A stretch of DNA of 64,000 nucleotides from Pseudomonadota bacterium (lineage in GTDB: Bacteria; Desulfobacterota; Desulfobacteria; Desulfobacterales; JAHIVH01). Under the pieces are notes generated by a model, which had not been told where the DNA came from, did no database searches, and saw nothing but the letters and a program-made list of their open reading frames with translations. This document shows, piece after piece, positions 20,096 to 29,132 of the stretch (positions within the stretch are counted from its first letter, which is position 1; every line of letters starts with the position of its first letter). Location: assembly GCA_018816735.1 (NCBI GenBank), contig JAHIVH010000061.1, positions 372,001-436,000 of the forward strand, given 5' to 3'. Both the position numbers and the translations under genes were made by a program.

Positions 20096-22780
20096 TCACA
20101 GACCATTGAGGCGCACTTCCCCGGTTTCGCCATCCATGCAGATGACACTGCCGGTTTTAATAAGCTGTGTGGCGTTTTCAACACCTACGATGGTTGGGAT
20201 GCCAAGCTCTCTTCCAATGATTGCCGTATGAGAAAGAATGCTTCCCTTTTCAACAATAAGTCCGGCTGCTGAAATCATCAGAAAAATCCAGCCCGGATCC
20301 GTCATTTCCGATACAAGGATTTTCCCTTCAATGTTTTCAACGGTTTTCGGGTCGTTCACAATAACCGCTTCTGCAGTGACCGTTCCTGTGCTGCAAGCTG
20401 TTCCCTTGATCATGCCTGGCTGATCTGCACCTCCCATCTTCTGTTTGATGTCCTGGGGAATAACGTTTTCATAAACCGTACCTTTGAACATCAAACGGTT
20501 CAACGGACGCCTTTTCTGAAATCGCTCATGGGCTTTTTTTCTCTCGGCAACAATCCATTTTAAAGATGAATTTACGGATGTTCCGTAAATAAAGGATAGA
20601 ACTTCATCTACGGTCAGGTAGTGTATATCTCTTTTATCATCTATAATATCATGATGACTGAAATTCACACCAATCTGATTAAAAATGGTTCTAACAATAC
20701 CAAAGGCACGTGCCCTGTCGATTCGTGAACTCTCCCTGTATTTCAAAGAAATTCTTGCCTGACTGATGAGAAAAGAAAACACCATTCGCCTGGCAGGTTT
20801 TCGATCAAGCACTTTTAACAGTTTTTCTTCTGCTGACGAGCGTATTTCATCTTCTTTTTTCATCATATCAGAGGCATTAATCATTGCCGGAACATAGGAG
20901 AGTACGGTTTTTAATAGCAGCACCGGTGAATCCTTGAATACAATCGTTTCAAGTTTCAGCTCCTCAAGAGAGCGTTCACCATATTTTTCCATATGTTGGT
21001 TAAACTGGCTTGAAAACGGACAGGGTTCGCCACTTGCAAGAAAAACGGCCAGCTCTTTTTCACCATGCGTACTTATGGAAATAGTTTTTAATGTATCAAA
21101 TATTTCGTCATGTGCTCTTAAATATTCGGCCATGCTGACGATCGATCGGACGGGTTCTACACTCTCCATGCCTTTTTCACTGCAGAGAAGTGCGTTGAAA
21201 AGCCGATCCGGTTCCTCTGATGTCAATTTTTTCAGAAACCATTTTGAAAGACTTACAAAGATGACGGCATAGAAATCAAAGAAAAGGGTTATTTCCCAGC
21301 CATACATCAATTTTGAAAAAAAATTATTATGCTGGGTCGCCAGCTCATGGTTGGAGAGGAGCGAATGATTTTTCTTGTAAAATTCCCGGTAAAGGGCGTT
21401 AAATCGTTTTTTAAACCCCATCATCATCCATCTGAGCGACAGAAAATAAAAAAGAACCTTACCGAAAATTTTAAGGAATGACGGTATATCTTTCAGAAAA
21501 CGGATCTTCTTTTTTTCTGTATGATGATTTTTTCTCTCCGATACACCGGCCATTTCCTCCCAGGACCTGGCAAACCGGTTGCCAAAAGGCAGCATGTAAA
21601 AAATCTGGTACCAGTTTGAAATTACGTAATAGACTCTGCCCTCCACATACCCGACCATGTTCTTAAAAATGGATTGATGGGCAAATACTTTTTTACGGGA
21701 TACGCCCATTTTAATGACGACATTTCTGAAGATCGTTTCATAGCAGGATTTTACAAATGAAAACGTCAGCGGCATGGTGATGCCCGGATAACTTTCAACA
21801 ATATTGCTGTTATCAAAAATACTCAACGGCCCCTGGGGAATGGTCGTGATGGGCCGGGTCTGGGTGATATGAAACTGACCGCTCTCGTCCATGGCCCATT
21901 CAATATCCTGATAGTGATCATAAAGGGCTTCGATATCGCGACCGATGACGATCAGCGTTTTTACCTGATCCGAATTTAAAACCGGCGCGTATCTGTCACA
22001 CTCATCCAGCCTGACGCTGACCGTTCCTTTATCAGATAGGGTGTCCCGGACAACCTTCCAGGTTTTTTCCAGATGGATTGTTGATGTTTGCTTGCCTGTG
22101 GTTTTATTCACAATATAGGTATCGGTTTCCACACGATCAGAAACGATGCCTTCGCCAAGACCATATCCTGCGACAATCACGGCTTCATTCAATGATCCGG
22201 TGGGATTGGCCGTGAACATCACGCCTGCGACTCTGCTGTCTACCATCTTCTGAACGACCACTGCCACACGTGTCGACAAAGGATTTTCTTCTTTCAGACG
22301 CAGATATGTTAAAATACGCGGATTAAAGGCAGATGCCCAGCAAGCCTTTACATGCTCAAGCACATCTTCTGCAGGAATATAAAGATAGGTATCCAGAATT
22401 CCTGCAAAGGAGTGGTCACCGGCATCTTCTCCAACCGCTGATGACCTTACGGCAAAAAAGGAGGCATTCAAATCCCTGAACCGGTCATTAAAATCCGCCA
22501 GGTCTTTTTCCTGAAATTCGATTGAGAGAATGATATCTTTAATGTCATGAAAGGCGTTTTCAAGGCTTTCCGCAGATTGATAGTCTATGTCCTTCAAAAT
22601 GGTCTCTATCATCGCCTGTCTGGATTCCAGGCATTTTTTAAAAAAATATGTATTTACACAAAACCATTCGGGTACGGGAATCTGATTCCTTGAAAGTTTT
22701 GCAAGGTTATAGGCTTTTCCGCCAATGATATCCTCTCTCAAGATATCGTCTTTTGCTGAAACAATGGTTCTGATATTCAT
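20096..22780 (-). CDS. Rifampin-phosphotransferase-like dikinase, copy 1
   Basis: 894 residues with the three-part layout of Rph-type dikinases. The N-terminal ATP-grasp (PPDK_N) domain has GGKAYNLAKL, FFAVRSSAVGEDAG, GVMFTANPTGS and TQTRPITTI. A divergent helical middle region (about 330-800) follows. The C-terminal swivelling His domain has GSILSHTAIIGRELG with phosphorylatable His851. The PEP-binding TIM barrel of true PEP synthase is absent, so ATP is the probable donor and the middle region binds the acceptor. The acceptor is unknown; it is not close to the rifampin-binding sequence as far as I can judge. It is the last gene of a minus operon with GNAT-like, UbiA-like and ICMT-like genes, which suggests a lipid or isoprenoid alcohol as acceptor (inference). 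Confidence 0.82.
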   Translation of the reverse strand: MNIRTIVSAKDDILREDIIGGKAYNLAKLSRNQIPVPEWFCVNTYFFKKCLESRQAMIETILKDIDYQSAESLENAFHDIKDIILSIEFQEKDLADFNDRFRDLNASFFAVRSSAVGEDAGDHSFAGILDTYLYIPAEDVLEHVKACWASAFNPRILTYLRLKEENPLSTRVAVVVQKMVDSRVAGVMFTANPTGSLNEAVIVAGYGLGEGIVSDRVETDTYIVNKTTGKQTSTIHLEKTWKVVRDTLSDKGTVSVRLDECDRYAPVLNSDQVKTLIVIGRDIEALYDHYQDIEWAMDESGQFHITQTRPITTIPQGPLSIFDNSNIVESYPGITMPLTFSFVKSCYETIFRNVVIKMGVSRKKVFAHQSIFKNMVGYVEGRVYYVISNWYQIFYMLPFGNRFARSWEEMAGVSERKNHHTEKKKIRFLKDIPSFLKIFGKVLFYFLSLRWMMMGFKKRFNALYREFYKKNHSLLSNHELATQHNNFFSKLMYGWEITLFFDFYAVIFVSLSKWFLKKLTSEEPDRLFNALLCSEKGMESVEPVRSIVSMAEYLRAHDEIFDTLKTISISTHGEKELAVFLASGEPCPFSSQFNQHMEKYGERSLEELKLETIVFKDSPVLLLKTVLSYVPAMINASDMMKKEDEIRSSAEEKLLKVLDRKPARRMVFSFLISQARISLKYRESSRIDRARAFGIVRTIFNQIGVNFSHHDIIDDKRDIHYLTVDEVLSFIYGTSVNSSLKWIVAERKKAHERFQKRRPLNRLMFKGTVYENVIPQDIKQKMGGADQPGMIKGTACSTGTVTAEAVIVNDPKTVENIEGKILVSEMTDPGWIFLMISAAGLIVEKGSILSHTAIIGRELGIPTIVGVENATQLIKTGSVICMDGETGEVRLNGL

Positions 22781-22815
22781 CTGCTTTTCATTCTCGTTTT
22801 TTTATGGGTGTTATA

Positions 22816-23349
22816 TTATTCTTTAAAATAGGTACGGAAGGCGTTTTCCTCATCCTTGATGGCAAAATATATAAAAATAACGAACACCGAAAATATTCCC
22901 ATCATCAAAATACCTGGAACAGCGACAAGCACGCCGGCCATCTGCATCATATTTGCATAATAGATCGGATGATCCATATACCGGTAGGGGCCGGTTTTCA
23001 CCCTTTCCTCAGGCAAATACCCCTTGTTGCATGGTGAAAAATTAACGCCCAGGGTTTTCAGACTGGCATAAAGAACCCACACGCCTGCCATCCCCATTAT
23101 GGCGCCCGTTAAAAACTGCGGGATGGAAGGTGTGCCATCTCCCTTTTGACAGGCAAATGAAACAAGATGAACCATCACACCCAAATAAAGAAAATACTTC
23201 GCTTTTTCAAATAACCGGGTGGGGAAAGATAATGGATACGTCTCCTTCCTCTCGTTTTCTGTATCATTAAATTTAATGTGATGTCTTTTATAAATGACGA
23301 TATTGGCAACAATCATCAACATGAAAAACAAAACGGTAATGAAACCCAT
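22816..23349 (-). CDS. Isoprenylcysteine methyltransferase-like (ICMT/PEMT) membrane protein
   Basis: 177 residues with about five membrane segments. The C-terminal signature GPYRYMDHPIYYANM is the S-adenosylmethionine-binding motif of the ICMT/PEMT/NnrU-like membrane methyltransferases. Relatives methylate prenyl-cysteine, phospholipid head groups or small hydrophobic acids. The start ATG directly follows the stop of the UbiA-like gene (TGA-ATG), so the two are translationally coupled. Context suggests methylation of a membrane lipid. Substrate is unknown. Confidence 0.8.
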   Translation of the reverse strand: MGFITVLFFMLMIVANIVIYKRHHIKFNDTENERKETYPLSFPTRLFEKAKYFLYLGVMVHLVSFACQKGDGTPSIPQFLTGAIMGMAGVWVLYASLKTLGVNFSPCNKGYLPEERVKTGPYRYMDHPIYYANMMQMAGVLVAVPGILMMGIFSVFVIFIYFAIKDEENAFRTYFKE

Positions 23350-24255
23350 TCAGACCCCCCTTAAAAGCGCATAAACAAGTGCACCTGCCTGATAGAGAAT
23401 GATGTAGCTTTCGACAGATTTTTTTACGATATTGGTTTCTTTAACCGGCTTCAGAATGAATCGCAAAATAAGAAGAGAAACCGATGCCCCCAGTATAAGG
23501 TTGTAGTATAAAAACACACCTGAAAAATGGTATGCATTGCAGGTCATCCACCATAAACAGGTTGAGCATAAAATGGCCAGCAAGGGCACAAAAGCCGCCT
23601 TTTTGGCCCCCCAGCGCTTTGAATACGTCAGATAGTCTGTTTCTTCTTCCGGCGCCCTGATCTTCCTGCCATATTCCCATGCAAGGATAGGTGCCCAGTA
23701 TAGCATGCATAATGGTAATGCCAAAGACACATGCATGGGTTCACCAGATACTTCCAGATATACCGTATAGATATAAAAATTGAGCAGCGGCACAAGAGGC
23801 GTATGGGTGACAGTTACCAGCCACAACGTGTTTGAAACTTTTTCAGGAAACAGCCACCATTGCCATGATAAGACCAGAAAGATGAAATAGATAAAAAGTC
23901 CCTGGATGGCCATGCCCCTGCCAAGGTTCAATAAAAGGATGGCTATCATACCGAAGATTGCCATGATTTTAACGTCCGAATATCTAACAGCACCGGTTAC
24001 GAGCGGCCGATTGGGGAAGACAGCTGCATCGACCCCCTCATCTTTTAATTCATCAAAAAACCGTGGTAACAGCATACACAGGAAAAAGGTCAGGAAACCA
24101 AACCACGCACTTGAAAAATATTCAATTTTGCCAAGGCTTATCACCTGAACCATGAAAAAAAAACTCGTAAAAAAAAGAACAGCCGCAACACCATTCACAT
24201 GAAGCGGAAACATGGCCTTAAAATAAATTCGCACTCTACCGAAAAATTCTTTCAT
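23350..24255 (-). CDS. UbiA-family prenyltransferase-like membrane protein
   Basis: 301 residues with about eight or nine membrane helices. The first Asp-rich site is RFFDELKDEGVD followed by NRPLVTGAV, the classic UbiA prenyl-diphosphate site. The second acidic region is EYGRKIRAPEEETDY in place of the canonical DxxxD, so that site is altered but still acidic. The family transfers a prenyl group to an aromatic or glycerol acceptor. A GGAGATT site sets the start. It is coupled to the ICMT-like gene, follows the GNAT-like gene, and shares the locus with CDP-alcohol and CarS-like enzymes, which makes a lipid acceptor plausible. Confidence 0.82.
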   Translation of the reverse strand: MKEFFGRVRIYFKAMFPLHVNGVAAVLFFTSFFFMVQVISLGKIEYFSSAWFGFLTFFLCMLLPRFFDELKDEGVDAAVFPNRPLVTGAVRYSDVKIMAIFGMIAILLLNLGRGMAIQGLFIYFIFLVLSWQWWLFPEKVSNTLWLVTVTHTPLVPLLNFYIYTVYLEVSGEPMHVSLALPLCMLYWAPILAWEYGRKIRAPEEETDYLTYSKRWGAKKAAFVPLLAILCSTCLWWMTCNAYHFSGVFLYYNLILGASVSLLILRFILKPVKETNIVKKSVESYIILYQAGALVYALLRGV

Positions 24256-24337
24256 AATCTCCTCTCAGCAATATCACCTCGCCGATATCTGAACACGCCA
24301 GGTGATATAAATTTATAATGTTGTTTTAAAATATTCA

Positions 24338-25429
24338 TCAAACCAGCGGTCTTTTAAAAGTGATATACCGTTGGGTAATTTCGGACATGCCGGAAAGTTT
24401 CCTGATATAATCATGTTTTATATTGGATCGTCTCCAGGCCAGAGGGTGGCCATATGTTCGCATGGAGTAGTCGGAAATACCCATTACAATCGCCTTGAAC
24501 AAGGCTCCTCCTCTGAAATTCCTGTCAACCGCAACTGTTTTGGTCGCAAAAACCGGTTGATTCTTTTCATTCCCTTCCGGCTTTTTCTTTTGATTATCCG
24601 GGTTGCAAACCCGATCGATGAAATTGTGATAGTTCGAAAGAAACCCGACCAGTTCATCATCCCTGTAATACAGCCACAGAGAGTTTGGATCGGTCATATA
24701 TGAAAGAAGGTTTCGGGTCTGGAATTCAAAGACATCATAGTCAACCGGTGCCAGGCGGTGATCCTCAGCCGAAAAATTCGTGCAGATCAGGTTATATACA
24801 GGTTTCATAAAATCATCGATTGCAATATCGTTTAAATTAACTATTACAATGCCCTGTTTTTCGATTTCCTCTCTGACCGCAGGGTAAATTTTCATGAGTG
24901 TTTCATGATGATCGGGTTTGATGACACCGGAAAATGACGACTCCCCTTTTCCCCAGCCTGCGTTGAAAAAAAGATCGGGATAGAAGGACTGATGATAAGG
25001 GTCCCCAATCCATCGCTCAGATGTGATGCTTTGGGTTAAAAACTGCCAGTTATGAAACGCATTCAGATCTATAGGCCCAAAAATTTCACGGCTCCCCTGT
25101 TCTCTGGATACTTTAAATGCTTCTTCCATGATTTGGTTAAATACATAAGGATTATTTTCACATTCAAAAAATCCGAAAATACCAAATGAATAGGCGTCAC
25201 AACGGCCGACAAGAACTCGTGCGATATCTCTTCCCTTGTTTTCGGCAAGGAGGCATTCGAATGTGTAATCCGGCCTTTTTGCATAATACTCCAGGATTAA
25301 ACGATGCGTATCGTTTTCGGCATAGTAGTAATAGTTATCTTTGTATATGGCATCCCTTACCGATAAAAAACGGTCAAGAAGTTCTTTTGAATGCTGACCG
25401 ACCTGGAAACGATGAATATGTGTTTCCAT
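24338..25429 (-). CDS. YghO-like GNAT-fold protein
   Basis: 363 residues. The first half has GRCDAYSFGIFGFFE, then REIFGPIDLNAFHNWQF, a pattern of the YghO-like group of GNAT-fold proteins. The second half carries LWLYYRDDELVGFLSN and KTVAVDRNFRGGALFKA, the latter like an acyl-CoA-binding strand-loop-helix. It probably transfers an acyl group to an amine, but the reaction of this group is not established. It is the first gene of the GNAT-UbiA-ICMT-dikinase operon, with a good AGGAGAATT site, and is divergent from the RND/PssA operon. Confidence 0.7.
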   Translation of the reverse strand: METHIHRFQVGQHSKELLDRFLSVRDAIYKDNYYYYAENDTHRLILEYYAKRPDYTFECLLAENKGRDIARVLVGRCDAYSFGIFGFFECENNPYVFNQIMEEAFKVSREQGSREIFGPIDLNAFHNWQFLTQSITSERWIGDPYHQSFYPDLFFNAGWGKGESSFSGVIKPDHHETLMKIYPAVREEIEKQGIVIVNLNDIAIDDFMKPVYNLICTNFSAEDHRLAPVDYDVFEFQTRNLLSYMTDPNSLWLYYRDDELVGFLSNYHNFIDRVCNPDNQKKKPEGNEKNQPVFATKTVAVDRNFRGGALFKAIVMGISDYSMRTYGHPLAWRRSNIKHDYIRKLSGMSEITQRYITFKRPLV

Positions 25430-25608
25430 TTTTAATTCTCCTGTTATGTCGAAAATATCAATTTCTCTTGATTATAAAAAAATGTTGTGCTCTCTATAGC
25501 AGTAAAACTTTTATTTTTTCAATTCTTTTTTTTCAAACCTGTTTGATCTTTAAAAATATAAATGTTATCGAAAAACGTCTTCTAACCTTTTAGCAAACAA
25601 GGTGTCAT

Positions 25609-27879
25609 ATGCCGGAATACTTCTTCAGATCAATTATTAAATATCGGGTACTGATTCTTTCAATAAGCGCCATTCTACTGGCAGGAGCCCTGTATCTCGG
25701 AAAAGATGTCAAGCCGGATTTCAGTGTGGAGCAATTTTTTCCGGCTTGGGATCCCGCTAAAATAACTTACCAGCGCTACAAGCAATATTTCCCAAAAGAA
25801 GATACAGGTATTATCCTTTTCTGGGAAGAAAAAGACCCTTTAAATACCGATACATTTCACGACATGGAAAAAGCGGCCGCCATCTTCGAACAACTTGATC
25901 TTGAAGATGTCTCCTGGATCGGCGATATCGAAATCCCTGAAACAGTGATGCTTGATGGCGAAGAAGCCTTATCCATTCATCAGTTGATCAATCGGGAAAC
26001 CCTGTCTGACGATTACCTGAAAAAAAGGATAGACAAATATAAAAATGATCCGATCCTTTCCGGGTATCTCTGGAACAGTGATCTCTCCATACTTGCCATT
26101 TACGGTTATCTCCCCCAGGAACTGAATACCGATGAATCCCGGAGAGAAATTGAAGGCAAGCTCACCAACTTTCTTGAACCGTTTTCTAAACCCGGACGAA
26201 AACTCGTCTTGAACGGAATACCCATTGTCAGGGCTCGCGCCATCAAAACCCTTGCCATTGACCAGTCTGTCCTTCTTGGCATCGGCTTTATATTAATTTT
26301 TGCTATCCTCTATTATTTTTTCCGTCACGCGCTGCAGGTGTTCCTGTGTATTTTTTCAATTCTTCCGGCATACATTATTGTCATCGCCATCATGGGCATA
26401 TGTCATAAACCGATATCTGTATTAACCAGTTTCATGCCACTTATCATTGTCGTCATAGGCATTAGCGATACGATTCATATCCTCGTTCACTACCGAAAAA
26501 TACGTGCGACAGGGCTTGAAAACCATGATGCCATCGCTCAATCCTTTTCCAGACTTTCAACCGCCTGCTTTTTCACCTCCCTTACAACGGCCGTAGGATA
26601 CTTCAGCCTGATCAGCACAAAGATATCGATTGTTGTTGATTTCGCGGTGTTTACCGGAACCGGTGTTCTTTTATCCTATGTGGCTGCAATCGTTTATTTG
26701 CCTATTTTCCTGAGCTATTATAAAAAAAGCCAGTTCAATGATAAGGGTCAAAATACGCTCTGGATGAATTCATTTCTGAATCATGCGGATCATCAAACCC
26801 GGTTAAGACCCAAAATGATTCTTTTTATATCAAGCATCATCCTCATGGGCTCGCTGTATTATGCCACCCGAATTGATGTTAACGCGTTCATGATAGACGA
26901 CATGAAAAAAAGCCATCCCCTGATGAAAGACTACAAATGGGTGGAAAACCACAATTTCGGCATCTTTCAGCTGAACCTTTTTTTAGAAGGCCATTCAGAC
27001 AAACCGCTCCACAGCATCGACAATCTTCAATGGCAGGAGACATTTATCAATTTTGTAAACGATGATGCTCTGGTCTTAAGGATCATCTCCATGAATCACC
27101 TTTTCAAACAGATACGAAACGAATTCATAAACATTAATGATACCCCGGACAAGTTGCCTTCAACAGATCAGGAAGCATCAGATTTTCTGTTTATCGCTGA
27201 TTCCAACTTTTTCAAAGACGTCTACATTGAAGAAGAAAATGTCGGACAGATCATCGTTTTTGTAAAAGATACGGGCAGCAAACACATGGTTCCCTTCATC
27301 AAAAAAATTGATGCCTTTCTCAAAGCATCTCCACCACCGGTGGGTTCGGTCATCTCAACCGGAACAACCCGGATGGCTCAGACCACTTTTGAAAACATCA
27401 TATCCGGTTTTGGTTCCAGCCTTATTCTTGCTATTGTAATCATCTTTTTCATGATCACAGGGTTATTCAGGTCTTTTACATACGGATTTATCGCTCTTGT
27501 AATCAATATCGCACCGTTAATGTTCCTGTTAGGTTTTGTTGCTTTTATGAATTATGATATCAAGCCCTCCACAGTTTTAATTTTTTCAATTGCTTTTGGC
27601 ATTGCCGTAGATGATACCATTCACTATCTGGGTATCTTCAGGCAAAACCAGAAAGACGGTGTTCCACGCAACGTCAATATTTCAAAAACACTGAAAACAT
27701 CCGGTAAGGCCATGGTCATGACAACCGTTATTATCGGATGCGGTTTTTCGGTGTTAATGGTATCTTCATTTGAAATTCTTTTTCTTTTAGGCCTTCTTTC
27801 CGGACTGGCGCTATTATCGGCAGTGGTTGCCGATATTTATGCGCTACCGTCAATTCTCTCACTCATGAAAGGAGAATAA
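25609..27879 (+). CDS. RND/MMPL-superfamily exporter in the lipid locus
   Basis: 756-residue RND protein with the two-repeat topology: an N-terminal membrane segment, a periplasmic loop, a helix bundle (about 220-375), a second segment near 400, a second loop, and a final bundle (about 600-745). The signature GIAVDDTIHYLGIFR is in the second bundle and GISDTIHILVHYR in the first. It probably moves a lipid across or out of the inner membrane. Two bases separate it from the CDP-alcohol transferase gene, so the two form a tight operon. It is divergent from the GNAT-UbiA operon. It lacks the EF-hand-like loop of the RND protein at 4468. Confidence 0.87.
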   Translation: MPEYFFRSIIKYRVLILSISAILLAGALYLGKDVKPDFSVEQFFPAWDPAKITYQRYKQYFPKEDTGIILFWEEKDPLNTDTFHDMEKAAAIFEQLDLEDVSWIGDIEIPETVMLDGEEALSIHQLINRETLSDDYLKKRIDKYKNDPILSGYLWNSDLSILAIYGYLPQELNTDESRREIEGKLTNFLEPFSKPGRKLVLNGIPIVRARAIKTLAIDQSVLLGIGFILIFAILYYFFRHALQVFLCIFSILPAYIIVIAIMGICHKPISVLTSFMPLIIVVIGISDTIHILVHYRKIRATGLENHDAIAQSFSRLSTACFFTSLTTAVGYFSLISTKISIVVDFAVFTGTGVLLSYVAAIVYLPIFLSYYKKSQFNDKGQNTLWMNSFLNHADHQTRLRPKMILFISSIILMGSLYYATRIDVNAFMIDDMKKSHPLMKDYKWVENHNFGIFQLNLFLEGHSDKPLHSIDNLQWQETFINFVNDDALVLRIISMNHLFKQIRNEFININDTPDKLPSTDQEASDFLFIADSNFFKDVYIEEENVGQIIVFVKDTGSKHMVPFIKKIDAFLKASPPPVGSVISTGTTRMAQTTFENIISGFGSSLILAIVIIFFMITGLFRSFTYGFIALVINIAPLMFLLGFVAFMNYDIKPSTVLIFSIAFGIAVDDTIHYLGIFRQNQKDGVPRNVNISKTLKTSGKAMVMTTVIIGCGFSVLMVSSFEILFLLGLLSGLALLSAVVADIYALPSILSLMKGE

Positions 27880-27881
27880 AG

Positions 27882-28481
27882 ATGTTCCTGGGTATCTATA
27901 ATCCTCCGGCAGCCATTTCATTCCTTGGGATCATGCTTTCTTCAACAGCCATCTATCTTTCATTTAACAATCACTTCAACTATGCCGTCATTTGCTTTAT
28001 CTACGCGGGTATCTGCGATCTCTTTGATGGTCTTATCGCCCGAAAATTCGATCGTACGGAAGAAGAAAAACTGTTTGGCGTACAAATTGACTCTATCATC
28101 GATATGGCAAGCTTTGGTATTACGCCCTGTATGCTTATCCTGCATTCAGGGTTTGACACAAAACCGGATCTCTTCCTGATTCTGTTTTATATATGCGCTG
28201 CAGCCATGAGGCTTGCATACTTCAATGTTCACGGGACAAAAGAAATAAAAGGAACAGCCTTTTATACAGGTCTTCCGGTTACCTTCTCTGCCCTCATTTT
28301 CCCCAGTGTTTTTATATTGCATGACATGGCCTGTGAAAATTTATATCGATTTATTGTTCGATCCGTGTTTTTTATCGTAGCTGTTTTGTTTGTTCTTAAA
28401 ATTTCAATACCAAAACCCAAAGGCATTTTCTATTTTGTTTTTCTTCTTCTTGCCATTTTTTATACGGTTTACTGGCTCTGA
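27882..28481 (+). CDS. CDP-alcohol phosphatidyltransferase, PssA-like
   Basis: 199-residue membrane enzyme. The CDP-alcohol motif is complete: DGLIAR, then 11 residues, then GVQIDSIID, continuing into MASFGITPCML as in phosphatidylserine and archaetidylserine synthases. About six membrane helices. It swaps CMP on a CDP-activated lipid for an alcohol such as serine. The R-to-G spacing is longer than the 8 residues common in this superfamily, as in PssA-type members. Start after AAAGGAGAATAAAG. It follows the RND gene directly and converges with the CarS-like gene, whose product should make a CDP-lipid. Serine as the alcohol is a guess. Confidence 0.83.
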   Translation: MFLGIYNPPAAISFLGIMLSSTAIYLSFNNHFNYAVICFIYAGICDLFDGLIARKFDRTEEEKLFGVQIDSIIDMASFGITPCMLILHSGFDTKPDLFLILFYICAAAMRLAYFNVHGTKEIKGTAFYTGLPVTFSALIFPSVFILHDMACENLYRFIVRSVFFIVAVLFVLKISIPKPKGIFYFVFLLLAIFYTVYWL

Positions 28482-28501
28482 TCCATTTTTTCGATCAAAC
28501 C

Positions 28502-29098
28502 CTAACCTGCCTGTTTTTTCAGTCCTACCAGATAAAGCAGGATATTTATAATATAGTGAAACAGGGTCGCAAGTATAATGATGGCGATGGCATCTTTAAA
28601 TGCCGGCACATAAAACACCATCATAAAAATGACACATCCGATAACCGAATCTGTTTGATCTATCACTGTGAATACTTTGCCGATTATGCCACTACCCTGT
28701 TTACCCGGACTGATATCAATCCTTCTTTTAATATAACTGTTCGGCAACTCAAAAAAAACATATCCAAATCCCCAGATGGCTCCCCAAATAAACGAAAATA
28801 CCGGGTTCGGAAATTCACCATAAGGAATCAGACTCAACGTCCTTGCCCACTCAACATGACGATACAACACATCAAACATGAACATGAACAAGGCAGTGAG
28901 AACTATCATCCCGAAAAATCCCTTCCAGGTTTTATGATCGCCCCAGAGCCGTTTCCCATCTGAAAGAATTTTTCCCCCGTCCATGGGTATTTTCAAACTG
29001 TCAAGAACAGGCAGCTTCACAAATACCATATTAAAAATACCAGCGAGAATTACGGGAAGCATAAGATAGCATAACTTCCCCATATGACCCCATTCCAT
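28502..29098 (-). CDS. CDP-archaeol synthase-like (CarS/DUF46) protein
   Basis: 198-residue membrane protein with the CarS-family marks: DGGKILSDGKRLWGDHKTWKG near the N-terminus, then ELPNSYIKRRIDISPG and VIDQTDSVIG. In archaea CarS activates a phosphorylated ether lipid with CTP to give CDP-archaeol. Bacterial homologues with the ELPNS-IKRR motif exist; their substrates are mostly untested. ATG 29098 is chosen because AGGAG lies five bases away; a GTG at 29104 overlaps that site. It is the last gene of the operon with the aminotransferase-reductase fusion and the second dikinase. Confidence 0.82.
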   Translation of the reverse strand: MEWGHMGKLCYLMLPVILAGIFNMVFVKLPVLDSLKIPMDGGKILSDGKRLWGDHKTWKGFFGMIVLTALFMFMFDVLYRHVEWARTLSLIPYGEFPNPVFSFIWGAIWGFGYVFFELPNSYIKRRIDISPGKQGSGIIGKVFTVIDQTDSVIGCVIFMMVFYVPAFKDAIAIIILATLFHYIINILLYLVGLKKQAG

Positions 29099-29132
29099 TT
29101 TCACTCCTTTTTCTTAAAAATCATGATGTGTT

